Below, one piece after another: positions 1 through 8,892 of a stretch of 64,000 bases of DNA. The stretch lies in the NCBI GenBank assembly GCA_020444065.1, contig JAHLLQ010000003.1, positions 444,979 through 508,978 on the forward strand. The letters are read 5' to 3'. Positions within the stretch are counted from its first letter, which is position 1. Every line of letters starts with the position of its first letter. The position numbers and the translations under genes are program-made. The notes beneath the pieces are model-generated. The model ran no database searches and was not told where the DNA came from. It was given only the letters and a program-made list of their open reading frames with translations. The DNA is from a bacterium. GTDB lineage: Bacteria; Sumerlaeota; Sumerlaeia; SLMS01; JAHLLQ01.

Positions 1-2
1 CG

Positions 3-1421
3 CCCCCGATTCCGGGCACGGTCAATCGCGTTTCGTCGCAAAGCAGCGGCAGCGAACTGGCACGCGCCGGTATGGCCGGGCTGGCCGGAGCGGCCTTTCT
101 GCTCGGCCTGATTTCTCTGCTTACGCCGTGCGTTTTCCCGATGATCCCGATCACGATTTCGTTCTTCACGAAACGCGCCGCTTCCACGCGCGCCAAGCAG
201 GTCGGTTTGTCGTCCATCTACGCGGGCTCGATCGTGGCAGGCTTTGCGATCCTGGGATTTGGGCTGGCTGTTGCGATGCGGTTATTCGGCTGGGGAGTCG
301 AACGCGCCGGCGCCATCAACCAGTTGGCGGCCAATCCATGGCTGAACCTCGGGCTTGCGGCGTTGTTCATCGTGTTCGCGCTCAGCCTGTTCGGCTTGTT
401 CGAAATGCAACTGCCATCCAGTTGGACGCAGAAACTGCAGAAGCGTTCCTCCGGCCGAACGGATGCGATGGGCGCGATGCTGATGGCGATCGTGTTTGTG
501 ATCGTGTCCTTCACCTGCACCGGCCCGATCGTCGGGCCGCTGATTGTGCTGACGCTCGAGGGCCACTGGCTGAAGCCGTTCGTTGGCCTGACGGCTTACG
601 CTGTCGGCTTCTCGCTACCGTTCTTCGTCTTGGGCCTTGTGCCACAGGCGATTTCCGCACTGCCGAAGTCCGGCGGCTGGTTGAACTCGACCAAGGTTGT
701 GATGGGCTTCCTGGAACTGGCTGCCGCGCTTAAGTTCCTTTCGAACAGCGATCTCGTCTGGAGTTGGAACTTCTTCACGCGCGAGATCTTGCTGGCGACC
801 TGGGTCACGATCTCCTTCCTGACGACGTTGTATCTGATCGGAATGGTTCGCCTCCCGCACGACCCCGAGAAGAGCGCCGTCGGACCGGGGCGGCTCATGC
901 TCGCCATCGTCTTCGGAACGATTTCGCTGTATCTGACGGTTGGTCTGTTTGGTGGCCGGCTGCACACGTTTATCGAATCCTATCTGCCGCCCGACGCGGC
1001 TTCGAGGCGCGGAGGCACGACGGTCGTTGTGGCCGGTGGAGGCCACGCCGAAGTGGAAGAACTCGATTGGATTCTGAATGACTACGAAGCCGCACTGGCG
1101 CTCGCGAAGAAGGAGAACACGCCGCTGTTTGTCGACTTCACCGGGTGGACATGCACAAACTGCCGCCTGATGGAGAAGGAGATGTTCCCGCGTCCGCGCG
1201 TGAACGAGCTGCTCGAGAAGTACATTCTCGTGTCGCTGTACACCGACGACAAGGACGTGGGGGAGAAGTACCAGCGCATGCAGGCGGAGCGCTTCGGCAC
1301 ATTCTCGCTGCCATTCTATGCAATCGTGACTCCGGACGAGGAGACGGTCGCAACCTTCAGCGGATTGACGCGCAACGAAGATGAGTTCGTCGACTTCCTT
1401 CGAGCTGGGCTGGGAACCTGA
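3..1421 (+). CDS. dsbD: DsbD-like thiol:disulfide interchange protein, 5' end outside window
   Basis: Inner-membrane reductase that carries electrons from cytoplasmic thioredoxin to the periplasm. The frame stays open to the left edge, so the N-terminus is missing; the first visible ATG (72) is probably internal. The visible part starts with the DsbD transmembrane domain: helices with SLLTPCVFPMIPI and, about 130 residues on, SFTCTGPIVGP, whose cysteines are the membrane redox pair of the family. After about eight helices comes a thioredoxin-like domain with the CXXC motif GWTCTNC near residue 360 counted from the ATG at 72. The usual N-terminal DsbD-alpha domain would lie upstream and cannot be seen. 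A reductant supply to periplasmic proteins would suit the c-type cytochromes NrfHA at 15.8-17.7 kb, but that link is inference. A strong hairpin follows at 1447. Confidence 0.9.
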   Translation, partial: PPIPGTVNRVSSQSSGSELARAGMAGLAGAAFLLGLISLLTPCVFPMIPITISFFTKRAASTRAKQVGLSSIYAGSIVAGFAILGFGLAVAMRLFGWGVERAGAINQLAANPWLNLGLAALFIVFALSLFGLFEMQLPSSWTQKLQKRSSGRTDAMGAMLMAIVFVIVSFTCTGPIVGPLIVLTLEGHWLKPFVGLTAYAVGFSLPFFVLGLVPQAISALPKSGGWLNSTKVVMGFLELAAALKFLSNSDLVWSWNFFTREILLATWVTISFLTTLYLIGMVRLPHDPEKSAVGPGRLMLAIVFGTISLYLTVGLFGGRLHTFIESYLPPDAASRRGGTTVVVAGGGHAEVEELDWILNDYEAALALAKKENTPLFVDFTGWTCTNCRLMEKEMFPRPRVNELLEKYILVSLYTDDKDVGEKYQRMQAERFGTFSLPFYAIVTPDEETVATFSGLTRNEDEFVDFLRAGLGT

Positions 1422-1446
1422 GAGGTGCGAAGGAAGCCGATAAGCG

Positions 1447-1482
1447 CCTGCCCCCGGAAGTGGGAAGTCTTCCGGGGGCAGG
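1447..1482 (+). terminator. Rho-independent-like terminator after dsbD
   Basis: Perfect 14-bp stem (CCTGCCCCCGGAAG and its complement) with an 8-nt loop, 25 bases after the dsbD stop, followed by the short T-containing stretch TCTTT. Confidence 0.75.
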
Positions 1483-1484
1483 TC

Positions 1485-2035
1485 TTTGGGGGGGATCGTT
1501 ACCCAGGGAGGGTACGCTTCTGTTCGGCCGCGCGGCCAATTCGTCTCCTGATCCTCTGCAGTCAAGAGGGCCGCACGGCCAAAGCACGGCCGCGCGAACG
1601 CAGTCAGCCTTGGAAATCATCATCATGTCAGGGAACTGTTTTCGGAGATGGTCTCACATCGGTCGACGGAGACCATGAAAAGCGATGACTGCCTGCCGAA
1701 TCGTTCCCAATCCCAACATGCTTACACGTTCCCGGCGATATGGCCGGGAGATACTGGTACTTCCCCAACGGGAAAGCGTGCAAACACTGCACCAGTTTTT
1801 GGAGCGTCTCTGATGCAAGCGTTGATGGCTGAGACCTCAGGACTTACGGGCGGCACGGTCCCCTTCCACTGGGATTCTACCGATTGCACCGGAATTGTCG
1901 CTTGCCCTGTTCCTGTGCAGACGTATCGAAGCATGTGTGTACGCGGAGTTCTCCGGTTGCCAAGCTCCCCGTCCTCGCGATACCTCATCCCAGTATGGCG
2001 GCGATCCCATTTCTGCGCCGCCCCCGAGGAGTTTC
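1485..2035. other. Intergenic region upstream of nusB, no convincing gene
   Basis: About 550 bases with no open frame that has protein-like composition. Two small palindromes are visible: GGTCTC...GAGACC around 1648-1675 and TCCCGGC-GATAT-GCCGGGA around 1731-1750. The nusB promoter probably lies here, but I cannot place a confident -35/-10 pair. Confidence 0.4.
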
Positions 2036-2479
2036 ATGGGTAGACGCCGTCAATCTCGAGAAGCTGCTTTTCAGGTTCTCTTCTCGACGCACTTCACCGG
2101 ATTCGATGTTAGCGACGCGACCGTCAGCCACGGCATGATGGCGCACGACGATTCGCGCTCGGTCGACGAGTTTGCTTCTCGTCTGCTGCAACTTGTGGCC
2201 GAGCACCACGAAGAGATCGAGGAGACCCTCGATGGGGCGCTGAAGCATTGGACGCTCGAGCGTCTGTCCGCCACCGATGGCGCGCTGCTGCGGCTGGGCG
2301 TTGCGGAGATTCTCTACATGGACGACGTCGCGGGCGCTGTAACCGTGAACGAGTACATCGAGTTGGCAAAGAAGTTCGGGGATGCGGAGTCGCGGCGCTT
2401 CGTGAACGGTGTCCTGGATCGGATTCTCAAGGAGCAAGATCCCGCGAAGCCACAGGAGGCGGACCTTGGAAGTTCGTGA
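2036..2479 (+). CDS. nusB: Transcription antitermination factor NusB
   Basis: Small all-helical RNA-binding protein that with NusE (S10) binds boxA in rRNA leaders and supports antitermination. The 147-aa product has the normal NusB length. It starts MGRRRQSREAAFQVLF, the typical basic opening with the R-x-x-A-x-Q-x-L/F helix, and ends with the family signature VNEYIELAKKFGD..RRFVNGVLD. The frame stays open upstream to 1895, but the ATG at 2036 is preceded by GAGGAG at 2026-2031 with good spacing, and homologues start here. The end overlaps the start of the DUF2284 gene, so the two are probably translated together. Confidence 0.95.
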   Translation: MGRRRQSREAAFQVLFSTHFTGFDVSDATVSHGMMAHDDSRSVDEFASRLLQLVAEHHEEIEETLDGALKHWTLERLSATDGALLRLGVAEILYMDDVAGAVTVNEYIELAKKFGDAESRRFVNGVLDRILKEQDPAKPQEADLGSS

Positions 2480-3011
2480 GAGATACGTCGCCCGCATTAT
2501 GAACGATCCGGCGGTCTTTGGACTGACCGAGGCTAAGTTCATTTACTCGTCGCAGATTTTCGTGAATCGATCGGTGCGTCTGCGCTGCCAGTTCACTTGC
2601 GACGAGACGCGCCAGTCGGATCTCACGCCGCCGTACTCGCCGACTGTGGAAGAAACGCGCGAGATGCTCGGCGAGTACAAGTACGGACTGATCGTTCGCC
2701 TCGAAGAACCGTTCGGGCAGCGAGATCACTTGAAGGTCTGGAGCGATTTCTCCGGAACCGTCCTGCACACCGAGAAGGAATGCCTGAAGCGCGGCTACCC
2801 GCGCGCGTTTGCGCTTGCGATCGGGACGTGCCTCTATCTGCATCACGACGATCGGTTTCGGCCGTGCGAATTCCCCGGCAAGCAGCGCCCGACCCTCGAA
2901 GCGCTCGGCATCGAGCTCAAGGACACGCTTGAGATGGTGCACTGGGGCGATCTGATCAACCGCGACGAAGACGATCCGTTCCAGTTGTTCGGCGTGTTGC
3001 TTCTTGAGTGA
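2466..3011 (+). CDS. DUF2284-family protein with degenerate metal-binding cysteines
   Basis: The family (DUF2284) is described as predicted metal-binding proteins of unknown function. The core RCQFTCDETRQSDLTPPYSP followed by TVEETREMLGEY matches the family block, as does the later GTCLYLHHDDRFRPCEFPGKQRP. Two normally conserved cysteine positions are changed. The family CPPYSP reads TPPYSP here, and the CxxCxxC block keeps only its first Cys, with L and HHD in place of the rest. I place the start at TTG 2466 because a perfect AGGAGG (2454-2459) sits 6 bases ahead; this overlaps the nusB end by 14 bases. The nearest ATG (2499) has no Shine-Dalgarno sequence. It faces the antiporter gene tail to tail with no gap. 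Confidence 0.75.
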   Translation: MEVRERYVARIMNDPAVFGLTEAKFIYSSQIFVNRSVRLRCQFTCDETRQSDLTPPYSPTVEETREMLGEYKYGLIVRLEEPFGQRDHLKVWSDFSGTVLHTEKECLKRGYPRAFALAIGTCLYLHHDDRFRPCEFPGKQRPTLEALGIELKDTLEMVHWGDLINRDEDDPFQLFGVLLLE

Positions 3012-4262
3012 TTAAGTCTGCTCTTCTTTCTCGACCAATCCCAGTTTGAACAGCAGCGGCTTCATCGTGAGGCCCTGGACGATCAGCGAGAAACAAACGA
3101 ATCCAAACCCGAGCACAAGAAGCAAGTCGCGCGCTTCGCCGACGACTCCTGTGCGCGGAAGGCCAAGCAGGAGCGCGATCGGGATGGACCCCCGCAGGCC
3201 GCCCCAGTTCAAGACGTGTGCCCACCGGAATGGATAGATTCCGCGGCGGCCGAAGAACTCCCGGCCGATCGCGAACATCGGGTAAACCACGATTGCTCGC
3301 GCGACCAGAACCACAACGATAGCAATGCCCAGATCACCCAGGTGACCGATCACTTCATCCTTTGGAATAACCTGGAGTTCCAGGCCGATCAGAATGAAGA
3401 GGATCGAGTTGATCAGGAAGTCGATCGATTCGAAGAAGACCTCGACCGTGGCGATCGTCTTCGGATACATCGCGAGTTTCCGCCCGTAGTTGCCGAGTAG
3501 TAAACCCGCAGCAACCGTTGCGATTACGCCGGAGAGATGGAAGTGCTCGGCGACCCAAAACGTCCCATAACAACAAACCAGGCAAATCGCGTTTTCCAGC
3601 AGGTGATCGTGCAGGCGCCTCAGTACGAGGAACGTTGCATAGCCGAGCGCCACTCCGACGATGGCGCCACCGAGTGCCACCTTTACGAACTCGAGCAACG
3701 CGACACCGGCGTGGAAATCGTGCGCGCCGCTGACGACACTGAGCACGATCGCGAACAACACCACGCCGGTCCCGTCGTTGAAGAGCGACTCGCCCTCGAC
3801 GAGATACTTCAAGTCCTCCGGCACGGCATACTCGCGGAAGATCGCAAGCACCGAGACCGGGTCCGTCGGGCAGATGAGCGCGCCAAATAGCAACGCAATG
3901 CCCAACGATGAGAAGACGCCGAGGGCGAATGACAATCCGCCAATCAACAGCATCGATGCAGCCACACCAATCGTCGCAAAAATGGCGACCGGAATGGCGT
4001 GCGCACGCAGGCGATCCAACTGCATATGGAACGCGCCCTGGAAGAGCAGCGGCGGCAGAAAGACCAGGAAGATCAGTTCCTTGCTGAAGCCTGTCTCGTG
4101 GATTTCCGGCCCGATGTGAAAGAGCGCCAGGCAAAGCCCCACAACGGTCAGCGCAATCGTGTACGGCACATGTGTCAGCCATCGCGCCACGATACCAACG
4201 AGGCAGGCAATCCCCACCAGGGCGATATACGTCCCAACTGCGTGTTCAATCGTGATGTCCAT
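3012..4262 (-). CDS. Na+/H+ antiporter, NhaP/CPA1 family
   Basis: Twelve-helix-type inner-membrane exchanger that swaps internal Na+ (or K+) for protons. The 416-aa product has the CPA1 hallmarks: CPTDPVSVLAIF (TDP at 133-135) and GESLFNDGTGVVLF with the Asn-Asp pair at 162-163 that forms the ion site. VWGGLRG-type sequence appears late as NWGGLRGSIPIAL. It has no long C-terminal cytosolic domain. The ATG at 4262 has no clear ribosome-binding site. The gene runs in the same direction as the phosphatase upstream, 27 bases away, and may be cotranscribed with it. The transported ion cannot be fixed from sequence. Confidence 0.9.
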   Translation of the reverse strand: MDITIEHAVGTYIALVGIACLVGIVARWLTHVPYTIALTVVGLCLALFHIGPEIHETGFSKELIFLVFLPPLLFQGAFHMQLDRLRAHAIPVAIFATIGVAASMLLIGGLSFALGVFSSLGIALLFGALICPTDPVSVLAIFREYAVPEDLKYLVEGESLFNDGTGVVLFAIVLSVVSGAHDFHAGVALLEFVKVALGGAIVGVALGYATFLVLRRLHDHLLENAICLVCCYGTFWVAEHFHLSGVIATVAAGLLLGNYGRKLAMYPKTIATVEVFFESIDFLINSILFILIGLELQVIPKDEVIGHLGDLGIAIVVVLVARAIVVYPMFAIGREFFGRRGIYPFRWAHVLNWGGLRGSIPIALLLGLPRTGVVGEARDLLLVLGFGFVCFSLIVQGLTMKPLLFKLGLVEKEEQT

Positions 4263-4289
4263 TCGCGATCGCTAGCGCTCGGCGGCTAG

Positions 4290-6173
4290 TCACTCCTTCG
4301 TGTTTTTGCCGTCTTTGCGCAGCATTGCGTGATCGATCCGTTGGCCCGTCTGCGAGTAGGCTTCGACGGTGACGTTTTCCCTATCGAGCGTAAAGAACGC
4401 GTAGTGAGGCTGCGTCGAGTGTGTCTTGAGGTTCGGGCTCCACGGAAGATCGAGTTCCTTATCGTACCACGGCGCGCCTGCACCGCCGCTGGTGATCTGC
4501 CATACCGGATACTTCATCTCCAACTCGGTCCCATCCAGTGTCGTGCGCGATCCGATATCGGTCTCATTTGTGACAATCAGTCGGCTGTAGGCGTGCTCGT
4601 CGCCCGTGATGAACGCGACAGACTTCGGCGAGGAGGAGACAATCTCCCAGATCGTATTGCGATTCTTGACGATCGGGATGTCCTTGTCGTCGACCTTGCC
4701 ATCGCGATTCGTGTCGCCGCTGCGATACCACATCGCGTCACGTGTGTGTCCGCCATTGGGGAAGGGCGGTTCCTGCGCAGCGAAGAAGATGTATTCCACG
4801 CTGTCATCATCGTTGGCCTTGGCGACTTCTTCACGCAGCCATTCGACCTGATTCGGCAGGATGTAGCCTTCGAGGTTTCCGCCAATCTTATACGGATCGC
4901 TGCTGAACCAGTAATTGTTGTTCAGCATAAAGACGCGGACTGGACCGTAATCGAAGTAATACACTGTCTCATCGTAGGACGGCGAGCCTTCGCCTTCGTC
5001 CTTCGGGCCGTTCGTCGGATTCACGAACGCGTCGGCGAACACTGTCTCGGAGTTCTCTTCGCCCAGTCTGTCGACTGTGACGCCCCAGCGACTGCCATCG
5101 TCGAAGCGGGTCAGCAGGGCTTCGTGATTTCCCATGCCCTCATAGATCGGAATCCGCGCGTGCACGGGTCCCATGATCCAACGGAAGGCATTCAATTGAT
5201 TGCGATAATCATCCGGACTGGTCGTGTAGCCGTTGATCAAGTCACCCGCGAACACCACGAAGTCCGTGCCGCGGAAGTAGAGATCTGTTCCCAGCGAGTA
5301 GAGCGAGGCGCCATTTACTCCGCCGAAGTTATTCATGCCGCTGCCGTTTCCTTCGCGGCTATCGACCATCGCAGCAAATCGAATCGGCCAGTCGCCGGGC
5401 GTACTGAACTCATACGGCCGTACCGTCGTATCGCCGGTCACGACCTGGTAGCGATACATCGCACCTGGGTTCATTCCCTCGATCTTGGTTTCGTGCCTGA
5501 TACCGACACCATTGGAACGGAACGTCATCCACTGGCCGGTTTCGTAGTAGACTCCGTTGGAGAGAGTGATGGGAACGACACGCACTTCCCCTGGGACCTC
5601 CCGATCCGTCTCCCAGGCGATGACGGCGGTGTTCGGTGTTACCTGCTCAACCGTCGGGCCGAACGTTACATTCGTCGCATCGCCGAGTGTTTCCGGATTG
5701 AAGTACACACGGCCCTCGAAGAAGCGCGTTGCGCGGAAACTCGGGATATAGACCTCGACGCGATAGGTAACGCGCGGCTCGTAGGGCGTATTCGGCAGGC
5801 GGCGCTTGATGCTGGAGAAATCCGCCGTGATACTGTGCTCTGTGCGCAGATCCGTGACTTCACCGTCCTCGCGCCCGCCGCAGAAATAGTGGAAGCGCGG
5901 ATAGTCGAGTTCCTCGTCCAGCGTGTTTGCTCCGCCCGACAGAACGGCCGGCGGGGTCGGCTCTTCGGTTTCGAAGGTCACTTCAAACCTGCCAGGTTCG
6001 ACGATCTTTACGGACGGCGCGCCCTTCAGGAATCCGTAGGTCGATTCCTTCGTCGTCTCGCTTGGCGGCTCAATCGGCATCCCGAATCGTCCGTGAGGTT
6101 CCTGTCCTTGGGCAAGAATCCCGGTCGGTCCACCGGAAATCACAAAGGCAAGTAGTATGAGTAGCAATCGCAT
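4290..6173 (-). CDS. Secreted purple acid phosphatase-like metallophosphoesterase
   Basis: Likely exported phosphohydrolase. The ATG at 6173 opens a signal peptide (MRLLLILLAFVISGG...ILAQG); the frame extends a further 15 codons upstream without a signal-like start. In the 627-aa product, residues about 170-255 resemble the N-terminal fibronectin-III-like domain of purple acid phosphatases (VTPNTAVIAWETDREVPGEV). The two-metal site follows: D271 (MVDSREG), GDLIN 310-314, GNHE 348-351 and GDEH 524-527. GDTNRDGKVDDKDI at 486-499 is a Ca-binding EF-hand/dockerin-like loop inserted in the catalytic domain. The natural substrate is unknown; phosphate scavenging is plausible. It is divergent from the MATE gene. 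Confidence 0.85.
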   Translation of the reverse strand: MRLLLILLAFVISGGPTGILAQGQEPHGRFGMPIEPPSETTKESTYGFLKGAPSVKIVEPGRFEVTFETEEPTPPAVLSGGANTLDEELDYPRFHYFCGGREDGEVTDLRTEHSITADFSSIKRRLPNTPYEPRVTYRVEVYIPSFRATRFFEGRVYFNPETLGDATNVTFGPTVEQVTPNTAVIAWETDREVPGEVRVVPITLSNGVYYETGQWMTFRSNGVGIRHETKIEGMNPGAMYRYQVVTGDTTVRPYEFSTPGDWPIRFAAMVDSREGNGSGMNNFGGVNGASLYSLGTDLYFRGTDFVVFAGDLINGYTTSPDDYRNQLNAFRWIMGPVHARIPIYEGMGNHEALLTRFDDGSRWGVTVDRLGEENSETVFADAFVNPTNGPKDEGEGSPSYDETVYYFDYGPVRVFMLNNNYWFSSDPYKIGGNLEGYILPNQVEWLREEVAKANDDDSVEYIFFAAQEPPFPNGGHTRDAMWYRSGDTNRDGKVDDKDIPIVKNRNTIWEIVSSSPKSVAFITGDEHAYSRLIVTNETDIGSRTTLDGTELEMKYPVWQITSGGAGAPWYDKELDLPWSPNLKTHSTQPHYAFFTLDRENVTVEAYSQTGQRIDHAMLRKDGKNTKE

Positions 6174-6316
6174 GTCAATTACTCCAAAGGCAAAGTGTGC
6201 GGTCTTCGTACAATCCAATTCGATCTCCTAGCGTAACCCATGGCGTGGGGGCAAACTAGAAGTCGCGTCTGGCTTTGCTTGCAACCGCGGCCCGGCGACA
6301 GCCAGATTCGCCCGCT

Positions 6317-7798
6317 ATGACGTCCGCCACCGCCACATCCCGCCCGCTGCCCGTTCGCCCCATCCTTGGGACAGTGTTTCGGCTGGGTGCACCATCGGTT
6401 CTTGAAAGCCTTCTGCAGTCGGCCGTCTTCCTTGTCGATGCGCTGATGCTGGCGAGATTGGCGAATAACCAGATCTACCTCGCGGCCACGGCCGTCACCG
6501 GCGTGACGTTGTGGCGACTCTCGAATACGGCCGGCATCACGCAGGTCGGCGCAGGCGCCTACGTCGCGCGTCGCTGGGGCGAGACCCGTTTTGCGGAAGC
6601 TGGGCGGGCGCTCGGCCACGCTATTAGTCTCGGCGGCCTGATCGGGCTGGTTGTCGCGATTGCGTTTTGGCCCTTCGCTCGCGGGCTGTTCCAACTCCTG
6701 CAGACTGAAGATCCCGTCCTTGGTGTTGCCACCAGCTACTTCCACATCGTTCTGCTGTCGTTCCCGTTTCGACTAGCCTTCTTCAATATGACCGGCAGCA
6801 TGCGCGCCGCCGGCGATACGCGCACGCCGATGTTGCTGACGCTGCTGATGAACGCTCTTAACATCGGGATGAACTACGTTCTGATCTTCGGACACTTCGG
6901 TTTCCCGAGAATGAAAATGGATGGCGCCGCGTGGGGAACGACCTTCAGCGTCATCATCGGCCTGGGAATCGGATTGATCCTTCTGCACCGCGGGCTGACG
7001 CCGCGGCGCGTGATGGAACCGCCGGAAGACATGCCGCTTGCACTGACCGGCGACCAGGAACTCGAAGGCGACGACCTGCAGTTGATCCCTCCGGCGGAGT
7101 CCAGCGAAGGGGTTCTTCGCATTGAGGCCGACGGCTTTCGCATCTGGATGCCAAACGTCACCCCGACGATCATGCGTGTTTCGTGGCCTGCCTTCTGGGA
7201 GGAGATTCTCGTCTCCATCGGGTTCATGGTGTTCCTCGGCATGGTGGCCAGCTTTGGCGTCGAGGCGCTTGCCGCGCACACGGCGACCGTGCGCATTGAA
7301 TCGCTGAGCTTCACCGCCGGCTTCGGCGTTGCCGTCGCCACGGCGACGATGATCGGCCAGGCGCTCGGCGCGCGCAAGATCGCCCTCGCATCGCGCCTCT
7401 TCTCGCTCAACGTCGTGGTTACGATGGTCATCATGGGCGTAATGGGAATCCTGTTCGTCGTGTTCCCCGGTTGGTTTCTCGACTGGTTCGATGTCCAGGG
7501 CAACGTGCGCGACATCGGCCTGATGCTGATGTTCCTGATTGGCCTGCAGCAGTGCTTCATCGGCTCCGCAATGACGCTGAGCGGTGGCCTGCGCGGCGCC
7601 GGCGACACACTGCCGCCTTTCCTGACGCAGATTGTCGGAACCATCGGAATGCGGATCGGACTGGGCTATCTGCTCGGTTACAAACTGGGGATGGGCATTG
7701 CAGGGGTCTACTGGGGAACTGTGTTCGACTGGTTGATGCGAACAATCGTGCTTGTGTACTTCGTCTGGCGCGGCAAGTGGAAGCACATTGATGTCTAA
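6317..7798 (+). CDS. MATE family multidrug/metabolite exporter
   Basis: Inner-membrane antiporter of the MATE family, exporting cationic or amphipathic compounds against Na+ or H+. Two six-helix halves are visible: RLGAPSVLESLLQSAVFLVD opens the first, and VSWPAFWEEILVSIGFMVFL the second. The internal repeats MRAAGDTRTPM and LRGAGDTLPPF are the family signature in each half. The hydrophilic loop between the halves (about residues 232-280) is longer than usual and acidic (ALTGDQELEGDDLQL). The start is uncertain: ATG 6317 is chosen, TTG 6275 is also in frame, and neither has a clear Shine-Dalgarno sequence. The substrate cannot be inferred. Confidence 0.9.
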   Translation: MTSATATSRPLPVRPILGTVFRLGAPSVLESLLQSAVFLVDALMLARLANNQIYLAATAVTGVTLWRLSNTAGITQVGAGAYVARRWGETRFAEAGRALGHAISLGGLIGLVVAIAFWPFARGLFQLLQTEDPVLGVATSYFHIVLLSFPFRLAFFNMTGSMRAAGDTRTPMLLTLLMNALNIGMNYVLIFGHFGFPRMKMDGAAWGTTFSVIIGLGIGLILLHRGLTPRRVMEPPEDMPLALTGDQELEGDDLQLIPPAESSEGVLRIEADGFRIWMPNVTPTIMRVSWPAFWEEILVSIGFMVFLGMVASFGVEALAAHTATVRIESLSFTAGFGVAVATATMIGQALGARKIALASRLFSLNVVVTMVIMGVMGILFVVFPGWFLDWFDVQGNVRDIGLMLMFLIGLQQCFIGSAMTLSGGLRGAGDTLPPFLTQIVGTIGMRIGLGYLLGYKLGMGIAGVYWGTVFDWLMRTIVLVYFVWRGKWKHIDV

Positions 7799-7799
7799 C

Positions 7800-7830
7800 A
7801 AAAACCCGCCCCGCACAACGGCGGGGCGGG
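7800..7830 (-). terminator. Terminator of the first secreted DNase gene
   Basis: Perfect 10-bp stem 7805-7814 / 7821-7830 (CCCGCCCCGC with GCGGGGCGGG), 6-base loop. The A-run at 7800-7804 is a U-tract on the minus strand, 28 bases beyond the stop of the minus-strand gene. It may also stop transcription of the MATE gene, whose stop codon abuts it. Confidence 0.85.
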
Positions 7831-7857
7831 CAAACTTCCCGACTATCAACTCGGAAG

Positions 7858-8730
7858 TCAGTCAGTGTCTGACGTTGAATAGAGTTTCAACCAGATTGGT
7901 GCGTGATCCGAGAGGTTATTGCGGAACGTACACATTCCGGAGATGTAGTCGCGTCCTGCGCTGGAGTATTCCGTCACATACGCGGTCTGCATGAAGAAGT
8001 GGTCGTAAGGATTCGCGAACGCGCAGGACGAATTGATCGTCGTGTTGCTATTCACCTTGTAGCTGACCTGCGGCGAGATCACAGACGTGCTCTTCAGGCG
8101 GCTGAAGTAAGAGGACGTTGCGTTGCGATTGAAGTCGCCAAGCAGGATCACGTCCTGATCAGAACTGCTGGCGTTCTGGATGCTCTTGAACACGTCGGCG
8201 ATCGCGTTGATCTCCGCCTTGCGCTGGGTCGTTGTTCCCCAGATGCAATGCCAGTTGATGAACGTATAGTCCGCGCCTGTATTCTTGTGGCGCAGCTTCA
8301 CGATTTGCGGTTCGCGTTCGAACTTGTCGCCCGAGTCGCTCCATACGTATTGGCTCAGGATGCTGACGCGATCGGTGCGGTAAACGACGGCGTAGCGTTC
8401 TTTGTAGCTGCTTCGTCCGATAGCGCTGGTGACTTTGTAGCTCCACGTCACGCCGCTGCGGCTCGTCATGGCCGAGGCGAAACTCGAAGCGCTGCTGCTG
8501 TACATGACTTCCTGCAGAAAGATGACGTCGACGCCGTTACCGGCGCTACTGCTGGAACCGAAATCTTCCCACGCCTGGTCGGCATAGCCGCTCCAGTTGG
8601 TTTCTCCACTCCACCCCATGTGGCGGGCATTCCAGGAGAGAACACGAAGATAAGATCCGGCGAAAAGGTTCGAGGGCAGGACGAGGGCAGTGGCCACAAT
8701 GGCGGTGAGGAGTAGTGTGCGAACTTTCAT
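7858..8730 (-). CDS. Secreted endonuclease/exonuclease/phosphatase (DNase I-fold) protein, copy A
   Basis: Exported member of the EEP (DNase I-like) superfamily, which cleaves phosphodiester or phosphomonoester bonds with Mg2+. The signal peptide is MKVRTLLLTAIVATALVLPSNLFAG. Catalytic blocks: VLSWNARHMGWSG at the start, the metal-binding Glu in VIFLQEVMYSS, INWHCIWG, the Asp/Asn pair in VILLGDFNRNATSS, and the C-terminal SDHAPIW carrying the general-base His. The start at 8730 is supported by AAGGAG 8 bases ahead. A second gene of the same length (290 aa) at 53248-54120 aligns without gaps, roughly three quarters identical by eye. Substrate (DNA, RNA or phospholipid) is not settled by sequence. 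Confidence 0.88.
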   Translation of the reverse strand: MKVRTLLLTAIVATALVLPSNLFAGSYLRVLSWNARHMGWSGETNWSGYADQAWEDFGSSSSAGNGVDVIFLQEVMYSSSASSFASAMTSRSGVTWSYKVTSAIGRSSYKERYAVVYRTDRVSILSQYVWSDSGDKFEREPQIVKLRHKNTGADYTFINWHCIWGTTTQRKAEINAIADVFKSIQNASSSDQDVILLGDFNRNATSSYFSRLKSTSVISPQVSYKVNSNTTINSSCAFANPYDHFFMQTAYVTEYSSAGRDYISGMCTFRNNLSDHAPIWLKLYSTSDTD

Positions 8731-8892
8731 GGGACTGCTCCTTACGAAATGGGGGCTGGGTTCCTCCTGAACTTCTTGGAAAGAGAAACTTCAGTCCCCT
8801 TGTTTCGACAGGAGACAGCAGGCCGTCAAGCAATTTGGACTAATTTACGAAAATCACACCAAATATTGGGATTTGGGGCGAAAAAGGGGGTG

